A stretch of DNA of 11,608 bases from Rhizobium sp. GTDB lineage: Bacteria > Pseudomonadota > Alphaproteobacteria > Rhizobiales > Rhizobiaceae. Positions 1-7,814 of the stretch are shown in pieces (within the stretch, counting starts at the first letter, position 1; the number at the start of each line of letters is the position of its first letter). The notes beneath the pieces are model-generated. The model saw only the letters and a program-made list of their open reading frames with translations. It did no database searches and was not told the DNA's origin. The stretch is from positions 1 to 11,608 of the forward strand of contig DPXQ01000105.1 of assembly GCA_003527225.1 (NCBI GenBank), in the 5' to 3' direction. The position numbers and the translations under genes were made by a program.

Positions 1-1963
1 TCTTGCCCATGCCGACGAAGTAGGGTGGATTCTGCACATAGGTCGACTTGTCGTCCCAGGCATAGGTCTGGCCCGCCGGGATCTGGACGGCCTGCCAGTT
101 GGCGTCGCCCTTGAACACGTCGGCATACTTCGATTCGTAAAGTTCGCGGGTGACGTATTTCAGGATGAACTCCTGGATCTCGTGCGAGGTCGGCCAGATG
201 TCCTTGAGGAAGACCGGGTTGCCGTTCTGGTCTTCGCCGAGCGGTTCGGTGGTCAGGTCCTTCTGGACGGTGCCGGCGAGCGCATAGGCGACGACGAGCG
301 GCGGGGAAGCCAGGTAGTTGGCCTGAACGTCCGGCGAGATGCGGCCTTCGAAGTTGCGGTTGCCCGAGAGCACGCCCGCGGTGATCAGACCCTTGTCGTT
401 GATCGTCTTCGAGATCGGCGCCGGCAGAGGACCGGAATTGCCGATGCAGGTCGTGCAGCCGAAGCCGACGAGGTTGAAGCCGAGTGCGTCGAGGTCCTTC
501 TGCAGGCCCGACTTGGCGAGATATTCGCCGACGACCTGGGATCCCGGTGCAAGCGAGGTCTTCACCCACGGCTTGGATTTCAGCCCCTTGGCAACCGCGT
601 TGCGGGCCAGAAGGCCGGCGGCGATCAGCACGCTCGGGTTCGACGTGTTGGTGCACGACGTGATCGCGGCGATCGCGACGTCGCCATGGCCGATGTCGTA
701 GTCGGTGCCTTCGACCGCATAGCGGTTCGTCAGCTGGCCCGGCTTCTTGTAGTCGTTCTCGAGCGCGACTGCGAAGTTGGATGCGATCGTTTCGAGGGGC
801 AGGCGGCCTTCCGGACGCTTCGGGCCGGCCATCGACGGTACGACGTCGCCGAGATCGAGTTCGAGCGTGTCGGTGAAGACGAGGTCGGAACCGTCGTTGT
901 CGCGCCACATGCCCTGAGCCTTGGAATAGGCTTCGACCAGTGCGATGCGGTCCTTGGTGCGGCCCGACATCGTCAGGTAGTTGATGGTTTCGCCGTCGAC
1001 CGGGAAGAAGCCGCAGGTCGCGCCATATTCCGGACCCATGTTGCCGATGGTGGCGCGGTCGGCGAGCGTCATCGAATCAAGGCCGGGACCGAAGAATTCG
1101 ACGAACTTGGACACGACGCCCTTCTTGCGCAGCATCTGCACGACGGTGAGCACGAGGTCGGTCGCGGTGACGCCTTCCTTGACCTTGCCGGTCAGCTTGA
1201 AGCCGATGACTTCCGGCAGCAGCATGGAGACCGGCTGGCCGAGCATGGCGGCTTCCGCTTCGATGCCGCCCACGCCCCAGCCGAGAACGCCGAGACCGTT
1301 GATCATCGTTGTGTGGCTGTCGGTGCCGACGCAGGTGTCCGGATAGGCAATCGTTTCGCCGTCCTCTTCCTTGGTCCAGACCGTCTGGCCGAGATATTCG
1401 AGGTTGACCTGGTGACAGATGCCGGTGCCCGGGGGAACGACGCGGAAGTTCTTGAAGGCCTGCTGGCCCCACTTCAGGAAGCGGTAGCGCTCGCCGTTGC
1501 GCTCGTATTCGAGCTCGACGTTGCGGGCAAAGGCGGTCGGCGTGCCGAACTCGTCGACGATGACCGAGTGGTCGATGACGAGGTCGACGGGAACGAGTGG
1601 GTTGATCTTTTCCGGATCGCCACCCAGCGCCTTGATGCCGTCGCGCATGGCGGCGAGGTCGACGACGGCGGGAACGCCGGTGAAGTCCTGCATCAGCACG
1701 CGGGCCGGACGGTAGGCGATTTCGGCTTCAGCCGTGCCCTTGTCGACGAGCCAGGCGGCGATCGCCTCGATGTCCTTCTTGGTGACCGAGCGGCCATCTT
1801 CGTTGCGCAGGAGGTTCTCAAGCAGAACCTTCATCGAATAGGGAAGCTTCGATACGCCGTTCAGGCCATTGGCCTCGGCCTTGGGAAGGCTGTAGTAGAC
1901 ATAGTCCTTGCCGTTGACGGAAAGGGTCGAGCGGCAATTGAAGCTGTCGATGGATTTGGACAC
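1..1963 (-). CDS. acnA: aconitate hydratase (AcnA/IRP-type aconitase), C-terminus beyond window
   Basis: Cytosolic [4Fe-4S] enzyme that interconverts citrate and isocitrate through cis-aconitate in the TCA cycle. The visible 654 residues begin [14 protein letters not shown]. They carry the active-site segment GTDSHTT (Asp215-Ser216-His217) and all three cluster cysteines: Cys437 in AITSCTNTS, and Cys503 and Cys506 in [12 protein letters not shown]. Family members have about 890-900 residues, so roughly 240 C-terminal residues, the mobile swivel domain, lie beyond position 1. The start is GTG (1961-1963). An in-frame TAG lies 11 codons upstream and the next in-frame ATG is about 44 codons in, so GTG is the only start that keeps the family N-terminus. 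The ribosome site is weak (GGGG, 8 nt upstream). The gene is divergent from ccmA across 273 bp. Identity is very secure; no frameshift seen. Confidence 0.97.
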   Translation of the reverse strand, partial: MSKSIDSFNCRSTLSVNGKDYVYYSLPKAEANGLNGVSKLPYSMKVLLENLLRNEDGRSVTKKDIEAIAAWLVDKGTAEAEIAYRPARVLMQDFTGVPAVVDLAAMRDGIKALGGDPEKINPLVPVDLVIDHSVIVDEFGTPTAFARNVELEYERNGERYRFLKWGQQAFKNFRVVPPGTGICHQVNLEYLGQTVWTKEEDGETIAYPDTCVGTDSHTTMINGLGVLGWGVGGIEAEAAMLGQPVSMLLPEVIGFKLTGKVKEGVTATDLVLTVVQMLRKKGVVSKFVEFFGPGLDSMTLADRATIGNMGPEYGATCGFFPVDGETINYLTMSGRTKDRIALVEAYSKAQGMWRDNDGSDLVFTDTLELDLGDVVPSMAGPKRPEGRLPLETIASNFAVALENDYKKPGQLTNRYAVEGTDYDIGHGDVAIAAITSCTNTSNPSVLIAAGLLARNAVAKGLKSKPWVKTSLAPGSQVVGEYLAKSGLQKDLDALGFNLVGFGCTTCIGNSGPLPAPISKTINDKGLITAGVLSGNRNFEGRISPDVQANYLASPPLVVAYALAGTVQKDLTTEPLGEDQNGNPVFLKDIWPTSHEIQEFILKYVTRELYESKYADVFKGDANWQAVQIPAGQTYAWDDKSTYVQNPPYFVGMGK

Positions 1964-2000
1964 GGATAAAGCCCCGCTTATTCTGATAGCCTACACTTGT

Positions 2001-2066
2001 CGTGCGGACGCCTATGCACTTCATGCACATCAGGATGCGGGTACGGCCATTTCCGCTGTCCGCACG
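2001..2066 (-). repeat. 9-bp perfect inverted repeat in presumed acnA leader
   Basis: CGTGCGGAC at 2001-2009 and its exact complement GTCCGCACG at 2058-2066 are separated by 48 bp. If acnA is transcribed from the AT-rich island near 2145, both arms fall in its untranslated leader, and the stem would end 37 nt before the GTG start. The loop contains ATGCAC twice at a 9-bp period (2014-2019 and 2023-2028). It may be an RNA hairpin, a pair of protein sites, or chance in GC-rich DNA. Confidence 0.4.
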
Positions 2067-2141
2067 TGGAAGATGCTTCTGCAACCCCAGGTTCGGCACA
2101 TGGATGATATTCACGCCGACCGCTGGCGTGGTTGCAGGTCT

Positions 2142-2158
2142 TATAGATAATTTCTAAG
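2142..2158. promoter_or_regulatory. candidate Irr-type iron control element (ICE-like operator)
   Basis: The 17 bp read TATAGAT-AAT-TTCTAAG, two inverted half-sites around a 3-bp spacer. The ICE bound by the haem-sensing regulator Irr in rhizobia is, as I recall it, an inverted repeat of TTTAGAA and TTCTAAA with a 3-bp spacer. On that form 11 of 14 half-site positions agree when read on the minus strand. The site overlaps the most promoter-like AT-rich stretch and lies 78 bp from the ccmA start and about 180 bp from the acnA start, where a repressor could act on both genes. It also contains the hyphenated palindrome TTTCT-A-AGAAA (2151-2161), a simpler alternative reading. The functional assignment is inference. 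Confidence 0.4.
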
Positions 2159-2236
2159 AAAGGTGCCAGACCAACGAATGGCGAATGTCGACAATTTTTT
2201 GCAGGGCCGCGAAGTCACTGCTGGAAGGCAAATCCA

Positions 2237-2887
2237 ATGCGGCTGAATGCCGAAGACCTGGCTGCCAAACGCGGCGAAGACCTTATTTTCGTGAATGTTT
2301 CCTTCTGGTTGTCGCCAGGCGAGGCGATGGTCCTGACCGGGCGCAACGGCTCCGGAAAGTCGACCCTGCTGCGCGTTGTGGCAGGTCTTCTGCGGCCGGA
2401 GAAGGGACGGGTGGAGGCGGTGTTCCGCGATGGCCGGGAACGGCGTCTCGCGCGCGAGGTCAGCCACTATCTCGGACATCGCAATGCGATGAAGCAGGAG
2501 CTGACGGTGATCGAGAATCTCGCCTTCTGGCAGGCTTTCCTCGGCAACTTTGAAGGAGGCGAGGGTCGTTCCGTCGAGGAGGCGGCGGAGATGGTCGGGC
2601 TTGGCGGAATAACCCATCTGCCCTTCGGTTATCTCTCGGCCGGCCAGCAGCGTCGTTTCGCCATGGCAAAGCTGCTGGTCGCCCATCGCCCCGTATGGAT
2701 CCTCGACGAGCCGACCGCTGCGCTGGATGCAGCCGCCGACCAGATGTTCGCAGGCCTTGTCCATGAACACCTTTCGAACGGTGGCATTGCGATCGCGGCC
2801 ACTCATCAGCCGCTCGGCTTGAAGGATCCGAAGACTTTGGTGATGAAGGGGTTCGCGTATCATGAGATGGAAGGAGCGATAGCATGA
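2237..2887 (+). CDS. ccmA: haem exporter ATP-binding protein CcmA
   Basis: Cytoplasmic ABC ATPase of the CcmABCD complex. ATP hydrolysis by CcmA releases haem-loaded CcmE from CcmC during cytochrome c maturation. The 216-residue protein has the full ATPase set in order: Walker A GRNGSGKST (35-43), signature LSAGQQRR (133-140), Walker B VWILDEP (153-159) and the H-loop histidine His190 in AATHQP. Length is normal for CcmA (about 200-220). The ATG is preceded by GGAAGG with 8-nt spacing (2223-2228), which fixes the start. It is the first gene of the operon; its stop overlaps the ccmB start by 4 bp (ATGA). Transcription probably starts in the divergent region shared with acnA. Confidence 0.96.
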   Translation: MRLNAEDLAAKRGEDLIFVNVSFWLSPGEAMVLTGRNGSGKSTLLRVVAGLLRPEKGRVEAVFRDGRERRLAREVSHYLGHRNAMKQELTVIENLAFWQAFLGNFEGGEGRSVEEAAEMVGLGGITHLPFGYLSAGQQRRFAMAKLLVAHRPVWILDEPTAALDAAADQMFAGLVHEHLSNGGIAIAATHQPLGLKDPKTLVMKGFAYHEMEGAIA

Positions 2888-3543
2888 TGTCCCTCTTTCT
2901 TCGCGACCTCAAACTGTCGGTGCGCGCCGGCGGTGGCGCGCTGATTGGCGTCCTGTTCTTCATGACAGTGGTCGCCGTCATTCCCTTCGGCGTCGGGCCC
3001 GATCTCAATCTGCTGTCGCGAATCGGCCCGGCGATCGTCTGGATCGGCGCCCTTCTTGCGGCTCTTCTTGGCCTCGACCGGCTGTTCCAGGCCGAGCGCG
3101 ACGATGGTTCACTGGACCTCATCCTGATGCAGGAGACGCCGCTGGTGCTGACCGTCTTTGTCAAATGCCTGGCACATTGGGTCGCGACCAGCTTGCCGCT
3201 GGTGATTGCCTCGCCGCTGCTCGGGCTCTTCATGAACATGAACGAGGTGGCGATCGGTGCGGTCATGCTCACGCTTTTCGTCGGATCACCGGCAATCACT
3301 TTCATAGGAGCAGCGGGTGCCGCAGTCGCCGTCGCTTTGCCGCGCGGTGGGCTGCTGGTCTCGATCCTCGTGTTGCCGCTTGCCATCCCGGTGCTGATCT
3401 TCGGGGTAAGTGCATCCTATGCGGCGGTCGAGGATCCCGCCCCATTTATGCCGCCCTTTCTGTTTCTGATTGCGATAACGCTGTTTTTCGCCGTAATCGG
3501 ACCGCTTGCCGCAGCGCTGGCCTTGCGCAGTGCCTCGGATTGA
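2884..3543 (+). CDS. ccmB: haem exporter membrane protein CcmB
   Basis: Integral inner-membrane subunit that pairs with CcmA in the CcmABCD complex. The 219-residue sequence is strongly hydrophobic, with about six membrane segments near residues 17-36, 48-67, 100-118, 125-152, 158-178 and 190-213. It carries the characteristic cytoplasmic-loop stretch FQAERDDGSLDLILMQ (68-83) and the LPRGG turn (152-156) of CcmB proteins. Length matches the family (about 220). A consensus AAGGAG (2871-2876) with 7-nt spacing selects the first of two adjacent ATG codons. The start overlaps the ccmA stop, indicating translational coupling. The stop is followed by a 45-bp gap before ccmC, the only real gap in the operon. 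Confidence 0.95.
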   Translation: MMSLFLRDLKLSVRAGGGALIGVLFFMTVVAVIPFGVGPDLNLLSRIGPAIVWIGALLAALLGLDRLFQAERDDGSLDLILMQETPLVLTVFVKCLAHWVATSLPLVIASPLLGLFMNMNEVAIGAVMLTLFVGSPAITFIGAAGAAVAVALPRGGLLVSILVLPLAIPVLIFGVSASYAAVEDPAPFMPPFLFLIAITLFFAVIGPLAAALALRSASD

Positions 3544-3570
3544 TCAGTATTATTTGCAGCTTTGCTGATC
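3542..3570 (+). repeat. small inverted repeat between ccmB and ccmC
   Basis: GATCAG at 3542-3547 and CTGATC at 3565-3570 are perfect complements with a 17-bp loop, spanning the ccmB stop and most of the intergenic gap. The stem is short, AT-containing and not followed by a T-run, so it is not a good terminator. It could be a weak mRNA processing or stability structure. Confidence 0.25.
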
Positions 3571-3588
3571 TCAGTTTAGAAGGGTTCC

Positions 3589-4356
3589 ATGAACGAAACG
3601 AGCCTTGCCATTTCAAAATTCAGCGATCTTGCCAATCCGACACGGTTCCTGGCGCTCGCCGGGCGGGTCATTCCGTGGATGGCCTTGCTGACCACCCTGC
3701 TTTTCGCTGTCGGGCTCTATATGAGCTTCACGACCGAGGGCGATTATCAGCAAGGCATGACGGTGCGCATCATGTATGTGCATGTGCCGGCGGCCTGGCT
3801 ATCGATGATGTGTTATTCGGTCATGGCCTTGTCGGCGATCGGGACATTGGTCTGGCGCCATCCGCTTGCCGACGTGTCCCATAAGTCCGCCGCGCCGCTC
3901 GGGGCCGCTTTCACGCTGATTGCTCTCATTACCGGCTCGCTCTGGGGTAAGCCGATGTGGGGCACCTGGTGGGTCTGGGACGCGAGGCTGACGTCGGTTT
4001 TCGTATTGTTTCTCATGTATCTCGGTCTAATTGCGCTCAACCGGGCGATGGATGATCCGTCCAAAGCAGCGCGCCTCAGCGCCGTGCTGATCCTCGTCGG
4101 CTTCGTCAATATTCCGATCATCAAGTTCTCGGTCGAGTGGTGGAACACGCTGCATCAGCCTGCAAGCGTGATGCGCATGGACGGGCCGACGATCGATCCG
4201 GAATTCCTGCGTCCGCTGCTGGTCATGGCAGTCGCCTTCACGCTCCTGTTTTTCACGCTCCATCTTGCCGCCATGCGCAACGAGATCTGGCGTCGCCGCA
4301 TCGCCGCGCAACGGCGGCTTGCCGCGCGCATGGCAGGACGGGAGGCGCCGCAATGA
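3589..4356 (+). CDS. ccmC: haem-handling membrane protein CcmC
   Basis: Inner-membrane protein that presents haem to the periplasmic chaperone CcmE. The 255 residues contain the tryptophan-rich signature WGTWWVWD (124-131) followed by ARLTS, and the two periplasmic haem-ligand histidines expected for CcmC: His65 in MYVHVPAAW and His189 in NTLHQPASV. About six membrane segments are visible, with a basic cytoplasmic tail (residues 230-255) rich in Arg. Length is normal (about 240-255). An AGAAGGG ribosome site (3578-3584) precedes the ATG. The paralogous CcmF shares the WWD motif but is far longer, so CcmC is secure. The stop overlaps ccmD by 4 bp. Confidence 0.96.
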   Translation: MNETSLAISKFSDLANPTRFLALAGRVIPWMALLTTLLFAVGLYMSFTTEGDYQQGMTVRIMYVHVPAAWLSMMCYSVMALSAIGTLVWRHPLADVSHKSAAPLGAAFTLIALITGSLWGKPMWGTWWVWDARLTSVFVLFLMYLGLIALNRAMDDPSKAARLSAVLILVGFVNIPIIKFSVEWWNTLHQPASVMRMDGPTIDPEFLRPLLVMAVAFTLLFFTLHLAAMRNEIWRRRIAAQRRLAARMAGREAPQ

Positions 4357-4526
4357 GCCACGCTTTCTATATCTATGTATCCTATGCAGTGTCGGCGGCG
4401 GTGGTTCTGGCGTTGATCGGCTGGGTCTGGCTCGATGGCCGCGCCCGGCAGAAGGAACTCAAGGCGCTGGAAGCGGCGGGCATCCGCCGCCGTTCGGCGT
4501 CTGTCGCAGAGGGCGGCAAGTCATGA
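4353..4526 (+). CDS. ccmD: haem exporter small subunit CcmD
   Basis: Fifty-seven-residue, single-pass membrane protein that stabilises CcmC-CcmE interaction and release of holo-CcmE. It starts [18 protein letters not shown], has one membrane helix at about residues 8-27, then a charged Arg/Lys-rich cytoplasmic tail ([20 protein letters not shown]), the typical CcmD layout. The ATG overlaps the ccmC stop (ATGA), and a GGGAGG site inside ccmC (4340-4345, 7-nt spacing) supports this start over longer in-frame extensions into ccmC. Its own stop overlaps the ccmG start by 4 bp. Such short genes are easily missed, but position, topology and tail make the call firm. Confidence 0.92.
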   Translation: MSHAFYIYVSYAVSAAVVLALIGWVWLDGRARQKELKALEAAGIRRRSASVAEGGKS

Positions 4527-5128
4527 GCGAGACGATAGGCGAAAAGGAAGTCCGGTCGCGCAGGGGCATCGGGCGCTATGCGCTCGCGATCGCGCCGCTC
4601 GCAGTGTTCGTCATCATTGCCGCGACTGCCGGCAAGATGCTTTACGATCAGGATTTCAACGGCAAGAACAATACCGATATTCCCTCGGCGCTGATCGGGA
4701 CCAAGGCACCTAGTCTTCAGCTCCCGATGCTTGACGGCGCAAATGTCCCCGCCCTGACAAACAGCGCAATTGCGGGCAAACTGACCCTTGTCAACGTGTT
4801 CGCTTCGTGGTGCGTCCCGTGCCGGCAGGAGCATCCGATCCTGAAGGAACTCTCGAAGGACCCGCGGCTCAACGTCGTTGCGATCAACTACAAGGACAAG
4901 AACGAGAACGCGCTCAGGTTTCTCGGTGAACTGGGTAATCCCTACAAGGCGATCGGAGTCGATCCGAATGGCAAGGCGGCGATCGACTGGGGTGTCTACG
5001 GTATTCCGGAATCCTACCTCGTCGCTGCCGATGGCACGATCGTCTACAAGAAGGTTGGCCCCTTCGATGCGCTCTCGCTCGAAAAGGGGCTTTACCCTGC
5101 GATCGACAAGGCCCTCGCCGGAAGCTGA
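4523..5128 (+). CDS. ccmG: thiol:disulfide interchange protein CcmG (DsbE/CycY)
   Basis: Membrane-anchored periplasmic thioredoxin-like protein that keeps apocytochrome c haem-binding cysteines reduced before ligation. The 201-residue protein has a positively charged N-terminus (RSRRGIGR), a single membrane anchor at about residues 19-37, then a periplasmic thioredoxin fold with the redox motif WCVPC (96-100) and a cis-proline loop GIPES (Pro162). [13 protein letters not shown] and the central GVYGIPESY region are typical of DsbE/CcmG rather than TlpA or DsbD domains. The ATG overlaps the ccmD stop and has a GAGGG site (4509-4513). It is the last gene of the operon, and its stop lies 10 bp from the stop of the opposing UPF0314 gene. 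The reading frame continues open upstream into ccmC/ccmD, but that part is out-of-frame translation of those genes. Confidence 0.95.
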   Translation: MSETIGEKEVRSRRGIGRYALAIAPLAVFVIIAATAGKMLYDQDFNGKNNTDIPSALIGTKAPSLQLPMLDGANVPALTNSAIAGKLTLVNVFASWCVPCRQEHPILKELSKDPRLNVVAINYKDKNENALRFLGELGNPYKAIGVDPNGKAAIDWGVYGIPESYLVAADGTIVYKKVGPFDALSLEKGLYPAIDKALAGS

Positions 5129-5141
5129 GGGAGGCCGCTCA
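5125..5141. other. 5-bp inverted repeat spanning two convergent stop codons
   Basis: CTGAG (5125-5129) and CTCAG (5137-5141) are exact complements with an 8-bp loop. They include the TGA stop of ccmG on the plus strand and the TGA stop of the opposing membrane gene on the minus strand. It is the only hairpin-like element at the junction of the two operons. It is short and lacks a T-run in either direction, so termination activity is doubtful. Confidence 0.25.
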
Positions 5142-5735
5142 GAGCGCCGACTGCCACGCCTTGACTGCCTCGATGGGCCAGAGCAGCATCACCACGTTCA
5201 GCGTCAGATTGTCGCGGATGATCCAGCCGACGAAAACCTCCAGCAGGAGGGCGATGACGACCGTCGCCCAGACGGGCGCACGCGCAGCGAAGAGAAATCC
5301 TGCGACCATGAAAACCGTGTCCATCCCGGAGTTCAGGATGCTGTCGCCCTGATAGGTCACGGCCATCGTTGCCGTGCGGTATCGCTCTATGATGAGCGGC
5401 GAGTTCTCGATCAGTTCCCAGCCTACCTCGACGACCATGGCGAGGAGCAGCTTTGCCAAAAGGGGCTGCTTCCTCAGGATCACGAAACCGAGCAGATAAA
5501 ACAGGAAGCCGTGAATGATGTGCGAGGGCGAATACCAGTCGGATAGATGCTGGGAATTCTCGGCGGAATTCACGGCAGAATCGAAGAGCATGGTGAAACC
5601 GCATTCGCAGAGTGGAACCCGGCCCATCATATAAAGGGTAACGATCTGGGCGATGAAAACCGCGGCTACGGCAATCAGCCAGAAGCGCGCCGACTGGTTG
5701 TCTCGGCCATTGGGATCGAGGGCCACGGCTGTCAT
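5139..5735 (-). CDS. UPF0314 / DUF2585 family membrane protein
   Basis: A 198-residue protein of unknown function in a family I recognise from alphaproteobacteria, mainly rhizobia. It has about four to five hydrophobic segments (near residues 18-36, 74-88, 93-109, 140-172 and 178-192). Between and within them are conserved-looking polar residues: CECG (43-46), ENSQHL (59-64), [11 protein letters not shown] (66-76), EVGWELIEN (103-111) and DSILNSGMD (131-139). Polar residues in this order recall VanZ/YjdF-type membrane proteins, suggesting a metal- or lipid-related activity, but that is inference. The ATG overlaps the stop of the preceding septation protein gene (ATGA), so it is co-translated with it. 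It closes the minus-strand operon. Confidence 0.85.
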   Translation of the reverse strand: MTAVALDPNGRDNQSARFWLIAVAAVFIAQIVTLYMMGRVPLCECGFTMLFDSAVNSAENSQHLSDWYSPSHIIHGFLFYLLGFVILRKQPLLAKLLLAMVVEVGWELIENSPLIIERYRTATMAVTYQGDSILNSGMDTVFMVAGFLFAARAPVWATVVIALLLEVFVGWIIRDNLTLNVVMLLWPIEAVKAWQSAL

Positions 5736-6382
5736 TTGTCCGCGCTCGCAGTTTCATCCTCGAGCGTATGACGCATGATCAGCGGCATCTGGGCGAGCGT
5801 GAAGAGGATCGTGATCGGCATCGTACCCCAGACCTTGAAGTTGACCCACACGTCATTGGAGAAGTTGCGCCAGACGCCCTCGTTGAGCACGGCAAGGAAC
5901 AGGAAGAACAGGCCCCAACGCAGCGTCAGCTTCCTCCAGCCGAGGTCGTCGAGCTGAAAGGCGGCATTGAAGACGTAGCCGAGCAATGGCTTACCGAAGG
6001 CAAGTCCCCCGATCAGCACCACACCAAACAGCGTGTTGACGATGGTCGGCTTCATCTTGATAAAGGTCTCGTCCTGGAGCCAGATCGAGAGCGAGCCGAA
6101 GACGAGAACAACGACCCCCGATACGAAAGGCATCACGGGCAGGTGATGGAAGATAACCTTTGAGACGACGAGCGAGACGATGGTCGCGACCATGAACAGC
6201 GCTGTCGCGATGAAAAGTGGGCCACCGACGGTTGTCAGGAGTGGGAAGGTTTTCGCCAGCCAGTCGCCGCGCAGATTGCCGAAGAAGAAGACAATCAGCG
6301 GTCCGAGTTCCAGCGCCAGCTTCAAGAGCGGATGGTGTTTCTCGACGGGAGTCGGTTCAGTATCGCTGTGGCTGGAAGTCAT
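5732..6382 (-). CDS. yciB: septation protein A / inner membrane protein YciB (IspZ family)
   Basis: Polytopic inner-membrane protein linked to cell-envelope integrity and septation; older records name it IspZ. From ATG 6380-6382 it has 216 residues with about five membrane segments. Family blocks are visible: [13 protein letters not shown] (24-36), MPFVSG (84-89), [12 protein letters not shown] (109-120), [13 protein letters not shown] (148-160) and [10 protein letters not shown] (166-175). I chose this start because an AGGA lies just upstream and members usually begin about 20 residues before the LELGP block. An upstream ATG (6419-6421) and a TTG (6422-6424) would add 13-14 residues and stay clear of ftsY. 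The gene follows ftsY by 58 bp and overlaps the UPF0314 gene by 4 bp. Confidence 0.9.
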   Translation of the reverse strand: MTSSHSDTEPTPVEKHHPLLKLALELGPLIVFFFGNLRGDWLAKTFPLLTTVGGPLFIATALFMVATIVSLVVSKVIFHHLPVMPFVSGVVVLVFGSLSIWLQDETFIKMKPTIVNTLFGVVLIGGLAFGKPLLGYVFNAAFQLDDLGWRKLTLRWGLFFLFLAVLNEGVWRNFSNDVWVNFKVWGTMPITILFTLAQMPLIMRHTLEDETASADK

Positions 6383-6440
6383 GGTGTCCTGACCTGTTGT
6401 TTCGTTTCGGGCGGCCGTCATCAACCGCCGGATCTTGGCA

Positions 6441-7796
6441 TCAATGCGTCAGCCCGGCGATCGCCCGGGCAAATTCGTCCGCCTCGAACGGTTCCAGATC
6501 GTCAACCCCCTCGCCAACGCCGATGAAATAGACCGGCAGCTTGTGCTTGGCGGCAATGGCCACGAGAATGCCGCCACGCGCCGTGCCGTCGAGCTTGGTC
6601 ATGATCAGCCCGTTGACGCCGGCGACGTTACGGAAGATTTCCACCTGATTCATGGCGTTCTGGCCGGTCGTCGCATCCAGCGTCTGCAGCACCGTATGCG
6701 GCGCATCGGGATCGAGCTTGCCGAGCACGCGGACGATCTTTTCCAGCTCCGCCATCAGCTCGGTCCTGTTCTGCAGCCGGCCGGCGGTGTCGATGATCAG
6801 CACATCGCTCTTCTTCTCGCGGGCCTGTTCTAAGGCGTCGTAGGCAAGGCCAGCCGCATCGGCCCCGAGCTTCGACGAGATGATGTCAGATCCGGTGCGG
6901 TCCGCCCAGATCTTCAGCTGCTCGATTGCCGCGGCGCGAAAGGTGTCGCCGGCGGCAAGCATGACCTTCAGGCCCGAACCGGAAAGCTTCGCCGCGAGCT
7001 TGCCTATCGTTGTCGTCTTTCCGGTACCGTTGACGCCGACCACCAGAATGACGTGCGGTTTGTGGGAGAGGTCGAGCGCCAGCGGCTTGGCGACCGGGGT
7101 CAGAACCTTGGAAATCTCGGCCGCCATGATGCGGGTTACATCCTCGCCGGTCACGTCCTTGCCATAGCGCTCGGACGACAGCGTGTCGGTGACGCGCATC
7201 GCAGTCTCGACGCCGAGGTCGGCCTGGATCAGCAGGTCCTCCAGCTCCTCAAGCGTTTCCTCGTCAAGCTTGCGCTTGGTAAAAAGGGCGGAGATTTGTC
7301 CAGTCAGCTGGGATGAGGTGCGGAAAAGTCCGGCACGCAGGCGCTGGAACCAGGTGAGTTTCGGCTCCGGGAGTTCCGGAGATGGTTCCGAGACTGTTAC
7401 TTCAATTGTGAAGCCTCTAGGAAGGATGGGGGTGTTGACGGTTTCTCCATCGGCTTCTTCGTGGACTGCGCTGGCGCCGACGTCCGTCTCTGCGGGAAAC
7501 TCCTCGATTTCCAGTGAGATCGCTTCTTGAGATACCGCAGCCGCGTCGCTGTCGCTGGATTCCGCTGCAACCACCTCCGGCCCTTCACCGATGTTTGCCA
7601 TCTGAGTGTTGGTGGTTTCCGTTTCTGTCGACGGCTCTTCGGCCGTCGTCATTGCCATATCCTGTTCGCGGATTTCGCGTTCGGCCTCTATAGCCGGCTC
7701 CAGGTTTTCGGCCATGCCTTCGTCGGCGGAAGGCGCCGCGTCAACGGGCTTCTCCTTGCCGAATGTGAAGACTTTCTTGATGAAACCAAGCGCCAT
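6441..7796 (-). CDS. ftsY: signal recognition particle receptor FtsY
   Basis: SRP-receptor GTPase that docks ribosome-SRP complexes at the inner membrane for co-translational insertion. The 451-residue protein starts [16 protein letters not shown], a basic amphipathic membrane-targeting segment, followed by a long acidic A region (about 20-145) rich in Glu, Asp, Ala and Thr. The N domain helical bundle lies at about 150-235, and the G domain has G1 GVNGTGKTT (254-262), the DTFRAAA motif (284-290), G3 DTAGR (336-340), G4 TKLD (400-403) and a closing GVGE (426-429). The acidic A region separates it from Ffh, and no M domain is present. A weak GGA site precedes the ATG. It lies 18 bp after mtaB and in the same operon. 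Confidence 0.97.
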   Translation of the reverse strand: MALGFIKKVFTFGKEKPVDAAPSADEGMAENLEPAIEAEREIREQDMAMTTAEEPSTETETTNTQMANIGEGPEVVAAESSDSDAAAVSQEAISLEIEEFPAETDVGASAVHEEADGETVNTPILPRGFTIEVTVSEPSPELPEPKLTWFQRLRAGLFRTSSQLTGQISALFTKRKLDEETLEELEDLLIQADLGVETAMRVTDTLSSERYGKDVTGEDVTRIMAAEISKVLTPVAKPLALDLSHKPHVILVVGVNGTGKTTTIGKLAAKLSGSGLKVMLAAGDTFRAAAIEQLKIWADRTGSDIISSKLGADAAGLAYDALEQAREKKSDVLIIDTAGRLQNRTELMAELEKIVRVLGKLDPDAPHTVLQTLDATTGQNAMNQVEIFRNVAGVNGLIMTKLDGTARGGILVAIAAKHKLPVYFIGVGEGVDDLEPFEADEFARAIAGLTH

Positions 7797-7814
7797 AAAA
7801 TCGTCCGTTCGAAA

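Larger units (their letters stand above)
1964..2236. promoter_or_regulatory. divergent acnA / ccmA control region
   Basis: This 273-bp gap separates two divergent genes and should hold promoters and 5' leaders for both. It contains an AT-rich island at about 2141-2161 with CTATAA on the minus strand and GATAAT on the plus strand as possible -10 elements. It also holds an ICE-like inverted repeat (2142-2158), a 9-bp inverted repeat (2001-2009 with 2058-2066) and a direct repeat of ATGCAC (2014-2019 and 2023-2028). No convincing -35 hexamer was found for either direction. No plausible coding region: small frames here show no start with a good ribosome site and no recognisable protein. Confidence 0.7.

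Noticed and set aside
182..1969. 595-residue open frame on the plus strand opposite acnA
   Set aside because: It is the antisense frame of a strongly conserved aconitase gene. Its translation is rich in Arg, Asp, Gly and Val, shows no family motifs, and its openness follows from GC-rich codon use in acnA.
2460..3386. 308-residue open frame on the minus strand across ccmA and ccmB
   Set aside because: Antisense to two motif-verified genes; Ser/Arg/Pro-rich low-information sequence with no domain.
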